From Pantoea sp. At-9b (GTDB lineage: Bacteria; Pseudomonadota; Gammaproteobacteria; Enterobacterales; Enterobacteriaceae): a stretch of DNA of 64,000 nt. The DNA lies in the NCBI RefSeq assembly GCF_000175935.2, contig NC_014837.1, positions 2,790,001 through 2,854,000 of the forward strand, in the 5' to 3' direction. A model generated the notes under the pieces. It was not told the DNA's origin. It saw only the letters and a program-made list of their open reading frames with translations, and searched no databases. The position numbers were made by a program, and so were the translations under genes. Shown here piece after piece: positions 8,509 through 23,986 of this stretch (position 1 is its first letter; every line of letters starts with the position of its first letter).

Positions 8509-9408
8509 ATGTTAGATAACACCCGTTTACGCATAGCTATGCAGAAATCTGGCCGTTTAAGTGATGAATCACGCGAACTGCTGGCGCGCTGTGGCATTAA
8601 AATTAACCTTCAGCAACAGCGTCTGATTGCGTTTGCGGAGAACATGCCGATCGACATCCTGCGTGTACGCGATGACGATATCCCTGGCCTGGTAATGGAT
8701 GGCGTGGTGGATCTTGGCATCGTGGGTGAAAACGTGCTGGAAGAGGAGCTGCTGACACGTCGCGCCCAGGGCGAAGACCCCCGTTACTTCACCCTGCGTC
8801 GCCTCGATTTCGGCGGTTGCCGTCTGTCACTGGCGATGCCCGTCGATGCCGAGTACACCGGTCCGCAATGCCTCGATAAATCCCGCATTGCCACCTCTTA
8901 TCCTCACTTACTGAAAAAGTATCTCGATAAACAAGGTGTTGCGTTCAAATCCTGTCTGCTGAATGGCTCAGTAGAAGTCGCCCCTCGTGCCGGTCTGGCC
9001 GACGCTATCTGTGACCTGGTGTCCACCGGTGCCACGCTGGAGGCCAACGGCCTGCGCGAAGTGGAAGTCATTTATCGCTCCAAAGCGGTGCTGATCCAAC
9101 GTGACGGCGAGCTGTCGGGTGCCAAGCAAGAGCTGGTCGACAAACTGATGACGCGTATTCAGGGCGTCATCAAGGCACGCGAATCCAAGTACATCATGTT
9201 GCACGCCCCAAGCGAACGTCTGGAAGAAGTGATCGCCCTGCTGCCAGGCGCGGAACGTCCGACCGTGCTGCCGCTGGCCGGTGAAGTGAGCCGTGTGGCG
9301 ATGCACATGGTGAGCAGCGAGACACTGTTCTGGGAAACGATGGAAAAACTGAAAGCCTTGGGTGCCAGCTCAATTCTGGTGCTGCCGATTGAAAAAATGC
9401 TGGAGTGA
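8509..9408 (+). CDS. hisG: ATP phosphoribosyltransferase
   Basis: This 299-residue enzyme condenses ATP and PRPP in the first, feedback-inhibited step of histidine synthesis. The sequence is near-identical in layout to E. coli HisG (299 residues, long form with C-terminal regulatory domain). I set the start at 8509 ([11 protein letters not shown]) because it follows AGAGGACAGG at normal spacing; an upstream in-frame ATG at 8488 would add seven atypical residues. It begins the eight-gene operon 56 bases after the attenuator T-run. Confidence 0.96.
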   Translation: MLDNTRLRIAMQKSGRLSDESRELLARCGIKINLQQQRLIAFAENMPIDILRVRDDDIPGLVMDGVVDLGIVGENVLEEELLTRRAQGEDPRYFTLRRLDFGGCRLSLAMPVDAEYTGPQCLDKSRIATSYPHLLKKYLDKQGVAFKSCLLNGSVEVAPRAGLADAICDLVSTGATLEANGLREVEVIYRSKAVLIQRDGELSGAKQELVDKLMTRIQGVIKARESKYIMLHAPSERLEEVIALLPGAERPTVLPLAGEVSRVAMHMVSSETLFWETMEKLKALGASSILVLPIEKMLE

Positions 9409-9412
9409 CCGA

Positions 9413-14935
<5,523 letters not shown>

Positions 14936-14942
<7 letters not shown>

Positions 14943-15547
14943 CTGCAGAACAACTGACCCGTCTGGATTGGGTCAAAACCGCGGGCATGATGCCCGTTAT
15001 CGTCCAGCACAACGTCTCTGGCGAAGTGCTGATGCACGGTTATATGAACGAGGAAGCGTTGCAGAAAACCCTCGCGGAGGGCAATGTCACCTTCTTCTCG
15101 CGCACCAAAAATCGCCTGTGGACCAAAGGTGAAACCTCAGGCCACTTCCTGAAAGTGGTGAGCATTACTCCCGATTGTGACAACGATACGCTGCTGGTGC
15201 TGGCGAACCCGATTGGCCCCACCTGCCATCTCGGTACTTCCAGTTGTTTCTCTCCGGCAGCACCGGACTGGACTTTCCTCTATCAGTTGGAACAACTGCT
15301 GGCGGAGCGTAAAAGTGCTGACCCCGCCAGCTCCTACACCGCGAAGTTGTATGCCAGCGGCACCAAGCGTATCGCACAGAAAGTTGGTGAAGAAGGCGTT
15401 GAAACCGCGCTGGCTGCGACCGTCAATGATCGTCATGAGCTGACCAACGAAGCCTCAGATTTGATCTACCATCTGTTGGTGTTGTTGCAGGATCAGGATC
15501 TTGATCTGAGCACCATCATCAACAATCTGCGTGCACGTCATAAGTAA
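14936..15547 (+). CDS. hisI: Bifunctional phosphoribosyl-AMP cyclohydrolase / phosphoribosyl-ATP pyrophosphatase
   Basis: The 203-residue HisIE protein has an N-terminal cyclohydrolase ([31 protein letters not shown] with zinc-binding cysteines) and a C-terminal pyrophosphatase ([27 protein letters not shown]). It starts with GTG at 14936, giving MLTAEQL as in E. coli. It is the last gene of the operon. Confidence 0.95.
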
Positions 15548-15558
15548 GTGACTGTGCA

Positions 15559-15589
15559 GTATGCTGCTCAAAACCATTGAGCAGCATAC
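15559..15589 (+). terminator. Strong hairpin after hisI
   Basis: A perfect 13-bp stem (15559-15571 with 15577-15589, loop AACCA) starts 11 bases after the hisI stop. It lacks a following T run (GCCCCTCTC), so it may be a stabilising or Rho-assisted 3' end rather than a classical terminator. Confidence 0.55.
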
Positions 15590-15616
15590 GCCCCTCTCGC
15601 CAAAGGATCCCACAGC

Positions 15617-16093
15617 ATGACCACCCATGAAAAACTGCTCGCTCTCCTCGATCAACATGGTGCTCGCTACCAGTTAATGGTGCATGAAGCGACCGGCAAA
15701 TGTGAAGCCGTGGCCGCTATCCGTGGCACCGAAGTTGGCCAGGGTGCGAAAGCGCTGGTGTGTCATGTCAAAGGTAATGGTATCAAGCAACATGTACTGG
15801 CCGTGCTCCCTGCCGATCAACAAGCAGACCTGAGTAAGGTTGCTCAAGCGGTGGGAGGCCGTCGCGCCTCGCTCGCCAGCCCGGCGGAGGTTGATGTGCT
15901 CACCGGCTGCGTGTTTGGTGCTATTCCGCCTTTCAGCTTTCACCCGGACCTGCGGCTGGTGGTGGATCCGATGCTGTTCGAACGCTATGAGCAAATTGCT
16001 TTTAATGCCGGGCTGCTGGAGAAATCCGTGGTGCTGAATACCGAGGATTATCGTGCAATTTGTGGCGGGGAACTGGCGCGTTTAATTAGTTGA
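15617..16093 (+). CDS. YeaK-like aminoacyl-tRNA deacylase (YbaK/ProX domain)
   Basis: The 158-residue single-domain protein belongs to the YbaK/Cys-tRNA(Pro)-deacylase superfamily. GKCEAVAAIRG, LVCHVKGNG and CVFGAIPPFSFHP are close to E. coli YeaK, which hydrolyses mischarged aminoacyl-tRNAs in trans. The equivalent of the editing-site lysine lies in the VKGNG region. It is downstream of the his operon but separated by a strong hairpin. The family is clear; the exact tRNA substrate is inferred. Confidence 0.82.
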   Translation: MTTHEKLLALLDQHGARYQLMVHEATGKCEAVAAIRGTEVGQGAKALVCHVKGNGIKQHVLAVLPADQQADLSKVAQAVGGRRASLASPAEVDVLTGCVFGAIPPFSFHPDLRLVVDPMLFERYEQIAFNAGLLEKSVVLNTEDYRAICGGELARLIS

Positions 16094-16125
16094 GGCTAAC
16101 TAAGCGCGCCTTTTAATCCTGACGA

Positions 16126-17394
16126 TTAGGATTGCGGTAGTTTAGGACGTATGGCACAGAGCGCCAACGCAATAACAAACAGAGTGGTGGTTTGTGGATA
16201 AATCAGCACCGAGTCGGTTAAGCCCATGATAAAAAGGGCCGCAACGGGAAGAGAAATACCCTGTAATGCGCTGCGTTTAGACCAAATCCAGAATGTCGCG
16301 ACGTAAAGAAAAACGAGACAGACCAGCCCAACAATACCCTCTAATGTCACAACCTCAAGAAACTCATTGTGCATATTGTATTTTACGTTGGTATAGCCCT
16401 CGGTATTACCAGGATGGAACGCCGCAATATAGGCGCGGGCAGTGACCGTCCGCACATCTGGCGAGCTGAACCCTAAATGCTCCGGCAGAAAATGCAAACC
16501 ACTGTCCCAGATAGCAACCCGCGCCCCAACTGATGTGGAGCTATCGTTGCTGTAATTTTCAATATTATTGAACGCCTGCATCCAACGTTCACCGGTACTC
16601 ATCACCAGACCGGCAACAAGAATCAGGGTAATCACTCGGTTACGTCTGGATTTTAATACCGTAAGCAGACCATAAAAGCGACTTATCTGACACAGCGTAA
16701 TAAACAGGAATGCCAGCAGTGAGACACGCGTACCGGTTAAAATGACAAGGCTAAAGATAATAGCAACGAACGCCAGATCGATAGTAATCCATAAGCGACT
16801 GACATCTTTGGCGGAAAGCCAGAGGTAGGCACAGTATAAAAACAATACCATGTAGGAAGAGCTGGAGGCCGCGTCTGCTGTCAGCTTGATTCTGTCACCG
16901 GTCAGCAAATACTCATGCACACCAAACCCTAATGTCGCTAAGGCTCCCAACCAAAGAAAGATTTTGCTGCACCCTACCATTGCCGGGGTAATTTTCTGAT
17001 GATGAATGCTTATCACGCTGATGATAAACGCGCCGAGCAATAAGCGCTTGCCACCCAGCAGGTAATTGCTAATGATATTCGCAGTTGGACCGGTAAAGTC
17101 GGTATAATTCGCGCGAATATCCAACGCCCACCCAAGCCTGACCAGACCCAGCGCAAAAATTGCAATAAACAATAGCCAGGTATATTTGTCGATAGACGTT
17201 CTGGCATGCTTATTTGCCAGCGTAACGAAAAATAAAACGACAGAAAGATAGGATGCGATATAGAAAATCTTTTGAGAAAAGCCATAAGAAAAAAGCGTCA
17301 GCGGCATTGAAAGGGACAATAAAAACACCACAAGATTAACTGCAATAATTATTATATTTCCCTGACTGGCTGACTTATAATTTTTCAATAGCAT
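16126..17394 (-). CDS. O-antigen ligase / Wzy-type polytopic membrane protein
   Basis: This 422-residue protein has about ten hydrophobic segments and a large periplasmic loop region (about 275-345), the architecture of the WaaL/Wzy_C superfamily. Such proteins either ligate O-antigen to lipid A-core (WaaL) or polymerise repeat units (Wzy); sequence alone does not separate them. It overlaps by 20 bases the end of a WaaB-like LPS-core glycosyltransferase, which favours a ligase role. More AT-rich than the neighbouring his genes, suggesting separate ancestry. Confidence 0.75.
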   Translation of the reverse strand: MLLKNYKSASQGNIIIIAVNLVVFLLSLSMPLTLFSYGFSQKIFYIASYLSVVLFFVTLANKHARTSIDKYTWLLFIAIFALGLVRLGWALDIRANYTDFTGPTANIISNYLLGGKRLLLGAFIISVISIHHQKITPAMVGCSKIFLWLGALATLGFGVHEYLLTGDRIKLTADAASSSSYMVLFLYCAYLWLSAKDVSRLWITIDLAFVAIIFSLVILTGTRVSLLAFLFITLCQISRFYGLLTVLKSRRNRVITLILVAGLVMSTGERWMQAFNNIENYSNDSSTSVGARVAIWDSGLHFLPEHLGFSSPDVRTVTARAYIAAFHPGNTEGYTNVKYNMHNEFLEVVTLEGIVGLVCLVFLYVATFWIWSKRSALQGISLPVAALFIMGLTDSVLIYPQTTTLFVIALALCAIRPKLPQS

Positions 17395-18472
17395 TATCCT
17401 GTCCTATAATCCCTTTGATTCTTTCCATGTAACGTGGCTCATAAAATTCAGCAATACTTTCCTTGATAACCTGAGCGCCAGGAAGTTGCTCGCCATCAAC
17501 CTGTGCCTGTAAAAACTTCGTCAACGCATGAGTATCATTGACAGGATAAAGGTGACCATTGATGCCTTCCACAATTATCTCTGACGGACCACTGACACAA
17601 TCAGAAGATACACAAAAGATGCCGCGAGCCATGGCTTCCAGCAAGATGAGTGGGAATCCTTCATGATTAGAGGTTAACACCAGACTGGTGGTTTCTTTAA
17701 TATTAGCCGCAATGTAGTCCCAGGTGTTCTCCTGCCAACCATGCCAACAAATTTTGTCTGCGATACCCAACTCACGGGTGTAAGCCTCACAGCGTGGGCG
17801 ATCATCACCATCCCCCACAATATCCAGCGACCAGTTACCCGCCGTTTGTTGCAGTGCATCAAACAGGTCTTTGAGTTGCTTCTGTTCTTCAAAATGCACC
17901 CGGCCAACAAACAGGAAGCGCGCTGCCCCCCTGGGTCTGGGGATGACGGTTTGCGAAACTTTTACCGGGTTGAAAATCACATGGACACGCGACGGTGGCG
18001 CACCCAGCTCAATCAGCTGCTTGCCTATTTCCCGGCTAATCGCCAAATGTTCATCAGCCAGCATCAGGTACTGTGGCCGATAACGGTCTTTAGGCGGCAG
18101 ATGCATCCATGAAAAGAGTTTCACTTTGCGGCAACTCATCATAATTGCCCAACGTGAAATCTGACAGGGGATCGTATTAAGCGCAATGATATGGTCGGGT
18201 TTTCGTTTACAAATGGTCCAGGCCAAACGCAGTGCATGGACAAAACGAGAAATCTTCGGATTGCTTATAAAATGAGCACTCACTCCCCAGAGATGCTCAT
18301 CCAACCAAGGGTTGCTATCATCTTTTTCAGCTGAATCATATAAAAAAAGACCAACATCAAAGGACCCATCAGACTTCAACTGCGATAGTACCTGACTGGT
18401 AACGTTTTCCATACCACCCTGGCCTTTAGGTCTTTCAAGCACAAAGAGAATATTTGTTGCCTTTAATCCCAT
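17375..18472 (-). CDS. WaaB-like LPS core glycosyltransferase (GT4)
   Basis: The roughly 365-residue protein has the GT4 fold with FVGRVHFEEQKQLKDLFDALQ and the C-terminal SNHEGFPLILLEAMARG donor-binding motif. Many stretches resemble E. coli WaaB, the UDP-galactose:LPS alpha-1,6-galactosyltransferase (GGMENV, FNPVK, DCVSGPSEI). I choose ATG at 18472; a GTG at 18499 would extend it by nine residues. Paired with the ligase-like gene, it probably modifies the LPS outer core, though donor and acceptor cannot be read from sequence. Confidence 0.78.
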   Translation of the reverse strand: MGLKATNILFVLERPKGQGGMENVTSQVLSQLKSDGSFDVGLFLYDSAEKDDSNPWLDEHLWGVSAHFISNPKISRFVHALRLAWTICKRKPDHIIALNTIPCQISRWAIMMSCRKVKLFSWMHLPPKDRYRPQYLMLADEHLAISREIGKQLIELGAPPSRVHVIFNPVKVSQTVIPRPRGAARFLFVGRVHFEEQKQLKDLFDALQQTAGNWSLDIVGDGDDRPRCEAYTRELGIADKICWHGWQENTWDYIAANIKETTSLVLTSNHEGFPLILLEAMARGIFCVSSDCVSGPSEIIVEGINGHLYPVNDTHALTKFLQAQVDGEQLPGAQVIKESIAEFYEPRYMERIKGIIGQDNAIEKL

Positions 18473-18499
18473 TATTTTTTGTCTCTTTATTGTGCTCAC

Positions 18500-18800
18500 A
18501 GTTTCGAACTAATTATAAGCGCTGCAATTGTGGCTTTCTACCATGATCGTAATAGTGACGCAACTGACCTCCCATTTTTAGGAAAATAGGAGAATCTTGC
18601 GATTATAAAACGTCCCGATGACGCTGTTTGCTGCTGAACTTTATGCGAGATTTCATTATTTCGTTCAAAGAAGGTTTAATTTGATTGACACGCTCCCGCC
18701 AGCATTATTGTAACTTACTGAAACAATGACTTAAATTGATCTCAGTTTACCTGCGATGTATTCTTCCTGACTCCACATCACGTTAAAAGAAGACCGATTT
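18500..18800 (+). promoter_or_regulatory. Intergenic region upstream of the HisJ/ArgT-like gene
   Basis: No gene is seen in these 300 bp between two divergent units. A perfect -35 hexamer TTGACA occurs at 18685-18690 on the plus strand, with a weak AT-rich -10 candidate (TATTGT/TTGTAA) around 18706-18713. This leaves about 90 bases of leader before the start codon. No specific operator was recognised. Confidence 0.4.
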
Positions 18801-19598
18801 ATGGCAAGTTCACGTTTTACCTCCCGCCTGCGCCAGACGCTGGCAATGGCTGTGCTGGCAGGTTGCGCGTTTGGCGCACAGGCGAAAATTGACCAAGTCC
18901 GTTTCGCCGTTGACCCCACCTATCCTCCGTTTGAATCCAAAACGCCGCAGGGCAAACTGGTCGGTTTTGACATCGATCTTGGCAACGCGCTTTGTGAGCA
19001 GATGAAAACCAAATGCGTATGGGTAGAGAGCCAGTTCGATGGCATGATCCCGGCCCTGAAAGCGCGTAAGTTTGATGCGATCCTCTCGGATATGGGTGTC
19101 ACAGAAGAACGTCTGAAGCAGATTGACTTCACCGTGCCGCTTTACGATACCAAAACTCAGTTGATCGCACGTAAAGGCTCCGGGCTGTTGCCAACTGCCG
19201 AATCGCTGAAAGGGAAAACGGTTGGTGTGGAACAAGGCACCGTGCAGGAACGCTATGCGCGTGCGAAATGGCAACCTAACGGGGTGAACGTCGTCCCTTA
19301 CGGCGATCAGGCTCAAGTTGAAAGCGACCTGGTTTCTGGCCGCCTTGATGCGGTATTTACTGATGCCGCGCAAGCTGCGATCGGCTTCCTGAAGCAACCG
19401 CAAGGTAAAGATTTTGAACTGGCAGGGCCGACGGTACAGGATCCTATTATCGGACCTGGAACAGCGATTGGTCTGCGTAAGGGCGATACCGAGCTGAAAA
19501 CAGCGTTAGATGACGCCTTCGCCGAAATCAAAAAGAACGGCACCTTTGACAAGATCCAGAAAAAATACTTCGCGACAGATATCTCCATTCAGCAGTAA
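18801..19598 (+). CDS. Periplasmic amino-acid-binding protein, HisJ/ArgT type
   Basis: The 265-residue protein has a Sec signal peptide with probable cleavage after residue 28 (AFGAQA), then a SBP_bac_3 domain. Motifs include RFAVDPTYPPFESKTPQGKLVGFDIDL and the FDAILSDMGVTEERLKQIDF hinge region, as in lysine/arginine/ornithine- and histidine-binding proteins. No permease or ATPase genes accompany it, so it probably docks to a membrane complex encoded elsewhere. Exact ligand is not assignable. A terminator follows. Confidence 0.87.
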   Translation: MASSRFTSRLRQTLAMAVLAGCAFGAQAKIDQVRFAVDPTYPPFESKTPQGKLVGFDIDLGNALCEQMKTKCVWVESQFDGMIPALKARKFDAILSDMGVTEERLKQIDFTVPLYDTKTQLIARKGSGLLPTAESLKGKTVGVEQGTVQERYARAKWQPNGVNVVPYGDQAQVESDLVSGRLDAVFTDAAQAAIGFLKQPQGKDFELAGPTVQDPIIGPGTAIGLRKGDTELKTALDDAFAEIKKNGTFDKIQKKYFATDISIQQ

Positions 19599-19603
19599 AT
19601 GTA

Positions 19604-19628
19604 GGGCGGCATTAGCCGCCCTTCTTTT
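19604..19628 (+). terminator. Rho-independent terminator of the binding-protein gene
   Basis: A GGGCGGC/GCCGCCC stem (19604-19610 with 19615-19621, loop ATTA) is followed by TTCTTTT. It begins six bases after the stop codon. Confidence 0.85.
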
Positions 19629-19713
19629 CAGTCGCACTATAATAATTGCCATTCGAAACACGATTGCCTGCGCACATCTCACGCCAGGTGAATAACAGGA
19701 CATTATTAACGCC

Positions 19714-20829
19714 ATGCAACAACAACATCACCCCCTGTTGAGTGCTTCACTGGGTACACAACGTGAAATCTATAGTTTCCACTTCAGCGGCGATGCACAT
19801 AAACGTGTCTATATTCAGGCGGCTTTACATGGGGATGAGCTGCCGGGCATGGCGGTAGCCTGGTATCTGAAACAGAAGCTGCTGAATCTGGAATCGACCG
19901 GGCAACTTAAAGCCTCCTTTACGCTGGTGCCGGTCGCCAATCCGTTAGCCCTGGGGCAACACTGGCATGGTACGCATCTGGGACGTTTTCATACGCTCTC
20001 TGGTCAGGACTTTAATCGTCGTTTTCCCGCGCTGGGCGACACGTTAGTCGCTGAGTTAGCCGGTTCACTGACACAAAGTGAGTATGAAAACAAACGGCTG
20101 ATTCGCGATGCCATTGATCGCCATTACCGTGACAAAATTGCCAAAACAGAGTTGGATGCCCAACGCTTTACGCTGATGCGCATGGCGAGTCAGGCTGATC
20201 TGATGATTGACCTGCACTGCGACTGGGACGCTGTCCCGCATCTTTACACCACACCTCATGCATGGCCAGACATTGAACCGCTGGCACGCTGGCTGGGAAG
20301 CGAGGTGCAACTGTTGGCACAAATTTCTGGTGGCGAGCCTTTTGATGAAGCCTGCTGCGAGCCATGGCTGACGCTGGCAGCCCGTTATGGTGATGAATAC
20401 CCGATGCCGCGCGGATTATTGCCCGTGACACTCGAACTGCGTGGGGTGGCTGATGTTTCGCCTGAACAGGCCGAGAGAGATGCTGATGCAATAATTAATG
20501 CGCTGATTGAAGGTGGATATATTGCTGGTGAGATCGGCGAGTCCCCTGCCCTGATTAATCCGGCAACGGCGCTGGCAGGGTGTGAGTATATCTTTGCCCC
20601 GCATTCGGGACTGATTCTTAACCGGCGCAAGATTGGGGAGAGAATTGAGGCTGGTGAAGTGGTGGCAGAGATTGTCGATCCCATTACGGATCAGGTAACA
20701 CCGCTGCTGGCCGAATTCGGCGGCATTTTATATGCACGTAATCTGATGAAATTTGCGACAGCAGGAATGTTGGTAGTACGTCTGGCAGGTGAAAATGCCG
20801 GGCGTGAAGGCGATTTGCTGGTAGGTTAA
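19714..20829 (+). CDS. Succinylglutamate desuccinylase / aspartoacylase family hydrolase
   Basis: This 371-residue zinc hydrolase is related to AstE and aspartoacylase. The apparent metal ligands are H39 and E42 (ALHGDELPG) and H168 (DLHCDWD), with a substrate-binding DFNRRFP at 99-105. The C-terminal part (about 280-365) looks like a biotin/lipoyl-type beta barrel, as in other members of this subgroup. It follows an amino-acid-binding protein, hinting at processing of an N-acylated amino acid, but the substrate is not known. Confidence 0.8.
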   Translation: MQQQHHPLLSASLGTQREIYSFHFSGDAHKRVYIQAALHGDELPGMAVAWYLKQKLLNLESTGQLKASFTLVPVANPLALGQHWHGTHLGRFHTLSGQDFNRRFPALGDTLVAELAGSLTQSEYENKRLIRDAIDRHYRDKIAKTELDAQRFTLMRMASQADLMIDLHCDWDAVPHLYTTPHAWPDIEPLARWLGSEVQLLAQISGGEPFDEACCEPWLTLAARYGDEYPMPRGLLPVTLELRGVADVSPEQAERDADAIINALIEGGYIAGEIGESPALINPATALAGCEYIFAPHSGLILNRRKIGERIEAGEVVAEIVDPITDQVTPLLAEFGGILYARNLMKFATAGMLVVRLAGENAGREGDLLVG

Positions 20830-20833
20830 AAAA

Positions 20834-20859
20834 TTAAGGCTTCCCGCAGGAAGCCTTAA
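20834..20859 (-). terminator. Terminator of gnd (probably bidirectional)
   Basis: An 11-bp stem (TTAAGGCTTCC, 20834-20844, with 20849-20859, loop CGCA) is followed on the minus strand by six T. It sits between the convergent hydrolase gene and gnd and could serve both. Confidence 0.85.
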
Positions 20860-20864
20860 CATTA

Positions 20865-22274
<1,410 letters not shown>

Positions 22275-22340
22275 CATCTACTCCTGTCTGAAGTTACCAT
22301 CACAAAGCCAGGTTTGTGAGCAAAGTGGCAAATATGTTAA

Positions 22341-22360
22341 CTCATCTGGCCCCAGATGAG
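22341..22360. other. Perfect dyad between wzt and gnd
   Basis: CTCATCTGG (22341-22349) and CCAGATGAG (22352-22360) form a perfect 9-bp inverted repeat. It could be the 3' hairpin of the O-antigen operon, since it lies just past the wzt stop, or an operator upstream of gnd. The following T tract is poor (TTAACATATTT). Confidence 0.45.
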
Positions 22361-22406
22361 GTAGTGAATGGTGCGATAACATAACGCCATAAAATGCATG
22401 GCTAAA

Positions 22407-23180
22407 TTATGTATTGGTTAACAAATCACCTGTCTTGATATTCGATTTAAAGTACAGGGGAAGAATATCCTCAGGTTTGCCATCCATTTTAACCGTACCG
22501 TGCTCAAGCCACAAAATTCGTGTGCACGTTTTGCGCAACAATTCATTACTATGACTCGCCAGGATCAAAATCTTCGTGGCATTAATAATTTTGGTTAACC
22601 GTGCTTCTGCTTTTTCTTTAAATCCTTCGTCACCGACTGATAACCATTCATCCATCAGCAGAATCTCCGGAGAGAATATGGTACTGACACTGAAACCTAA
22701 GCGCATTTGCATGCCTGATGAGTAGGTTCGAACGGGCATATCAATAAAATCGCCGAGATCGGTAAAATCAATAATCTCTTCGATTTTTGCATCAATCTCT
22801 TTTTTCTTCAGACCGAGTAATGCACCACGGATATAAATATTTTCTCTGCCCGTGAACTCTGCATTAATACCCAGAGAAATGGAGATCAACGAGCCGATAT
22901 CGCCTTCAATGGTTGCGGTACCACTTGTCGGATGATAAACCTTGCTGAACATACGCAGTAACGTGGTTTTACCCGCGCCATTATGTCCAATCAGGCCAAC
23001 TTTCTCACCATCGTTGATTTCAAAGTTCAAATTATTCAGTGCAGAGACAACGACCTTGCCATCATGCTGGCCAACTTTGCCACCGGTGGCAAAGTTGATA
23101 AAGTTCTTTTTAATCGATCTAGCCTGGGCATTGAATATAGGAAAATCAATACCAACATTTTCAAATTTGATTAGTGCCAT
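22407..23180 (-). CDS. wzt: O-polysaccharide ABC transporter ATPase (Wzt/RfbE type)
   Basis: The 257-residue ATPase has Walker A GHNGAGKT (65-72), signature SSGMQ (154-158) and Walker B EILLMD (172-177). The sequence pattern (GINAEFTGRENI, DEWLSVGDEGFKEKA) is that of polysaccharide exporters. It ends soon after the nucleotide-binding domain and lacks the C-terminal carbohydrate-binding domain found in Wzt proteins that recognise a capped chain end. The start at 23180 follows TAGGAAA, five bases after wzm. Confidence 0.92.
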   Translation of the reverse strand: MALIKFENVGIDFPIFNAQARSIKKNFINFATGGKVGQHDGKVVVSALNNLNFEINDGEKVGLIGHNGAGKTTLLRMFSKVYHPTSGTATIEGDIGSLISISLGINAEFTGRENIYIRGALLGLKKKEIDAKIEEIIDFTDLGDFIDMPVRTYSSGMQMRLGFSVSTIFSPEILLMDEWLSVGDEGFKEKAEARLTKIINATKILILASHSNELLRKTCTRILWLEHGTVKMDGKPEDILPLYFKSNIKTGDLLTNT

Positions 23181-23185
23181 TTTTC

Positions 23186-23986
23186 CTACACCCAATAAGG
23201 AACTCGGTATTTATATTTACTCGTCATGAAAATTGAGAAAGCCAGACCCACGACTGCCATCACAGCAGCGACGATATAGCTACTCATCATTGGCACAGTT
23301 CCCAGCAAGGGACTGCGGACAAGATCAATCAGGTGATATAACGGATTAAGATTAAGCAACATCAATGCCGCGCTATGTGACAATAACTTTGGCATCCAGA
23401 TGACTGGCGTGAGGTAAAAAATGACCTGCATGATGCTCAACACGATTTGTGTCATATCGCGAAAGCGGGCGCAAATCATCGACAGGACCATTAACAACCA
23501 GGTCAGATTAAGTGTCAGTAACAGGAAACCCGGAATGGCAAGTAACACCGTCCAGCTAATTCCTTTTTGCACCGCCAGTAGCACCAGAGGGAAAATCACA
23601 ATGTTATGGAGAAAAATGATGAAGTTTTTCCAAATCACCCTCATGACATGCACATGCAAGGGCACCGGAAGTTGCTTAATAATCCCTTCGGAAGAGATCA
23701 GTGCATCACATCCTTCCGATACTGAGCTGAGAATAAAGCTCCATGTGATCAGCCCCAAGGTGAGATAGGGCAAGAATTCCTTCACATCTGTCTTAAACAG
23801 GTTGCCGAACACCAGGCCCATGGTGGTAATCATGACGGCCATACTGATGGTAATCCAGAACGGTCCCATTTTGGACCGCTTATACCGCATTCGTATGTCC
23901 TGACCACCCATCACTTTGACGATATGAAAGTTTTTGATGGCGGAGGTGAAATCATCCCAGCCAACCGACTTAACTTTATTAGACAT
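23186..23986 (-). CDS. wzm: O-polysaccharide ABC transporter permease
   Basis: This 266-residue ABC-2 type permease has about six membrane segments and the early MRYKRSKMGPFWITIS motif common to Wzm/KpsM/TagG proteins. With Wzt it would export undecaprenyl-linked O-polysaccharide across the inner membrane. It touches the upstream RgpF-type gene by one base (TAATG), so the two are co-translated. Confidence 0.93.
   Translation of the reverse strand: MSNKVKSVGWDDFTSAIKNFHIVKVMGGQDIRMRYKRSKMGPFWITISMAVMITTMGLVFGNLFKTDVKEFLPYLTLGLITWSFILSSVSEGCDALISSEGIIKQLPVPLHVHVMRVIWKNFIIFLHNIVIFPLVLLAVQKGISWTVLLAIPGFLLLTLNLTWLLMVLSMICARFRDMTQIVLSIMQVIFYLTPVIWMPKLLSHSAALMLLNLNPLYHLIDLVRSPLLGTVPMMSSYIVAAVMAVVGLAFSIFMTSKYKYRVPYWV

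Noticed and set aside
16115..16133. Short hairpin AATCCT/AGGATT between yeaK-like gene and the ligase-like gene
   Set aside because: Only six base pairs, overlaps a stop codon and lacks a T run, so it is not a convincing terminator.
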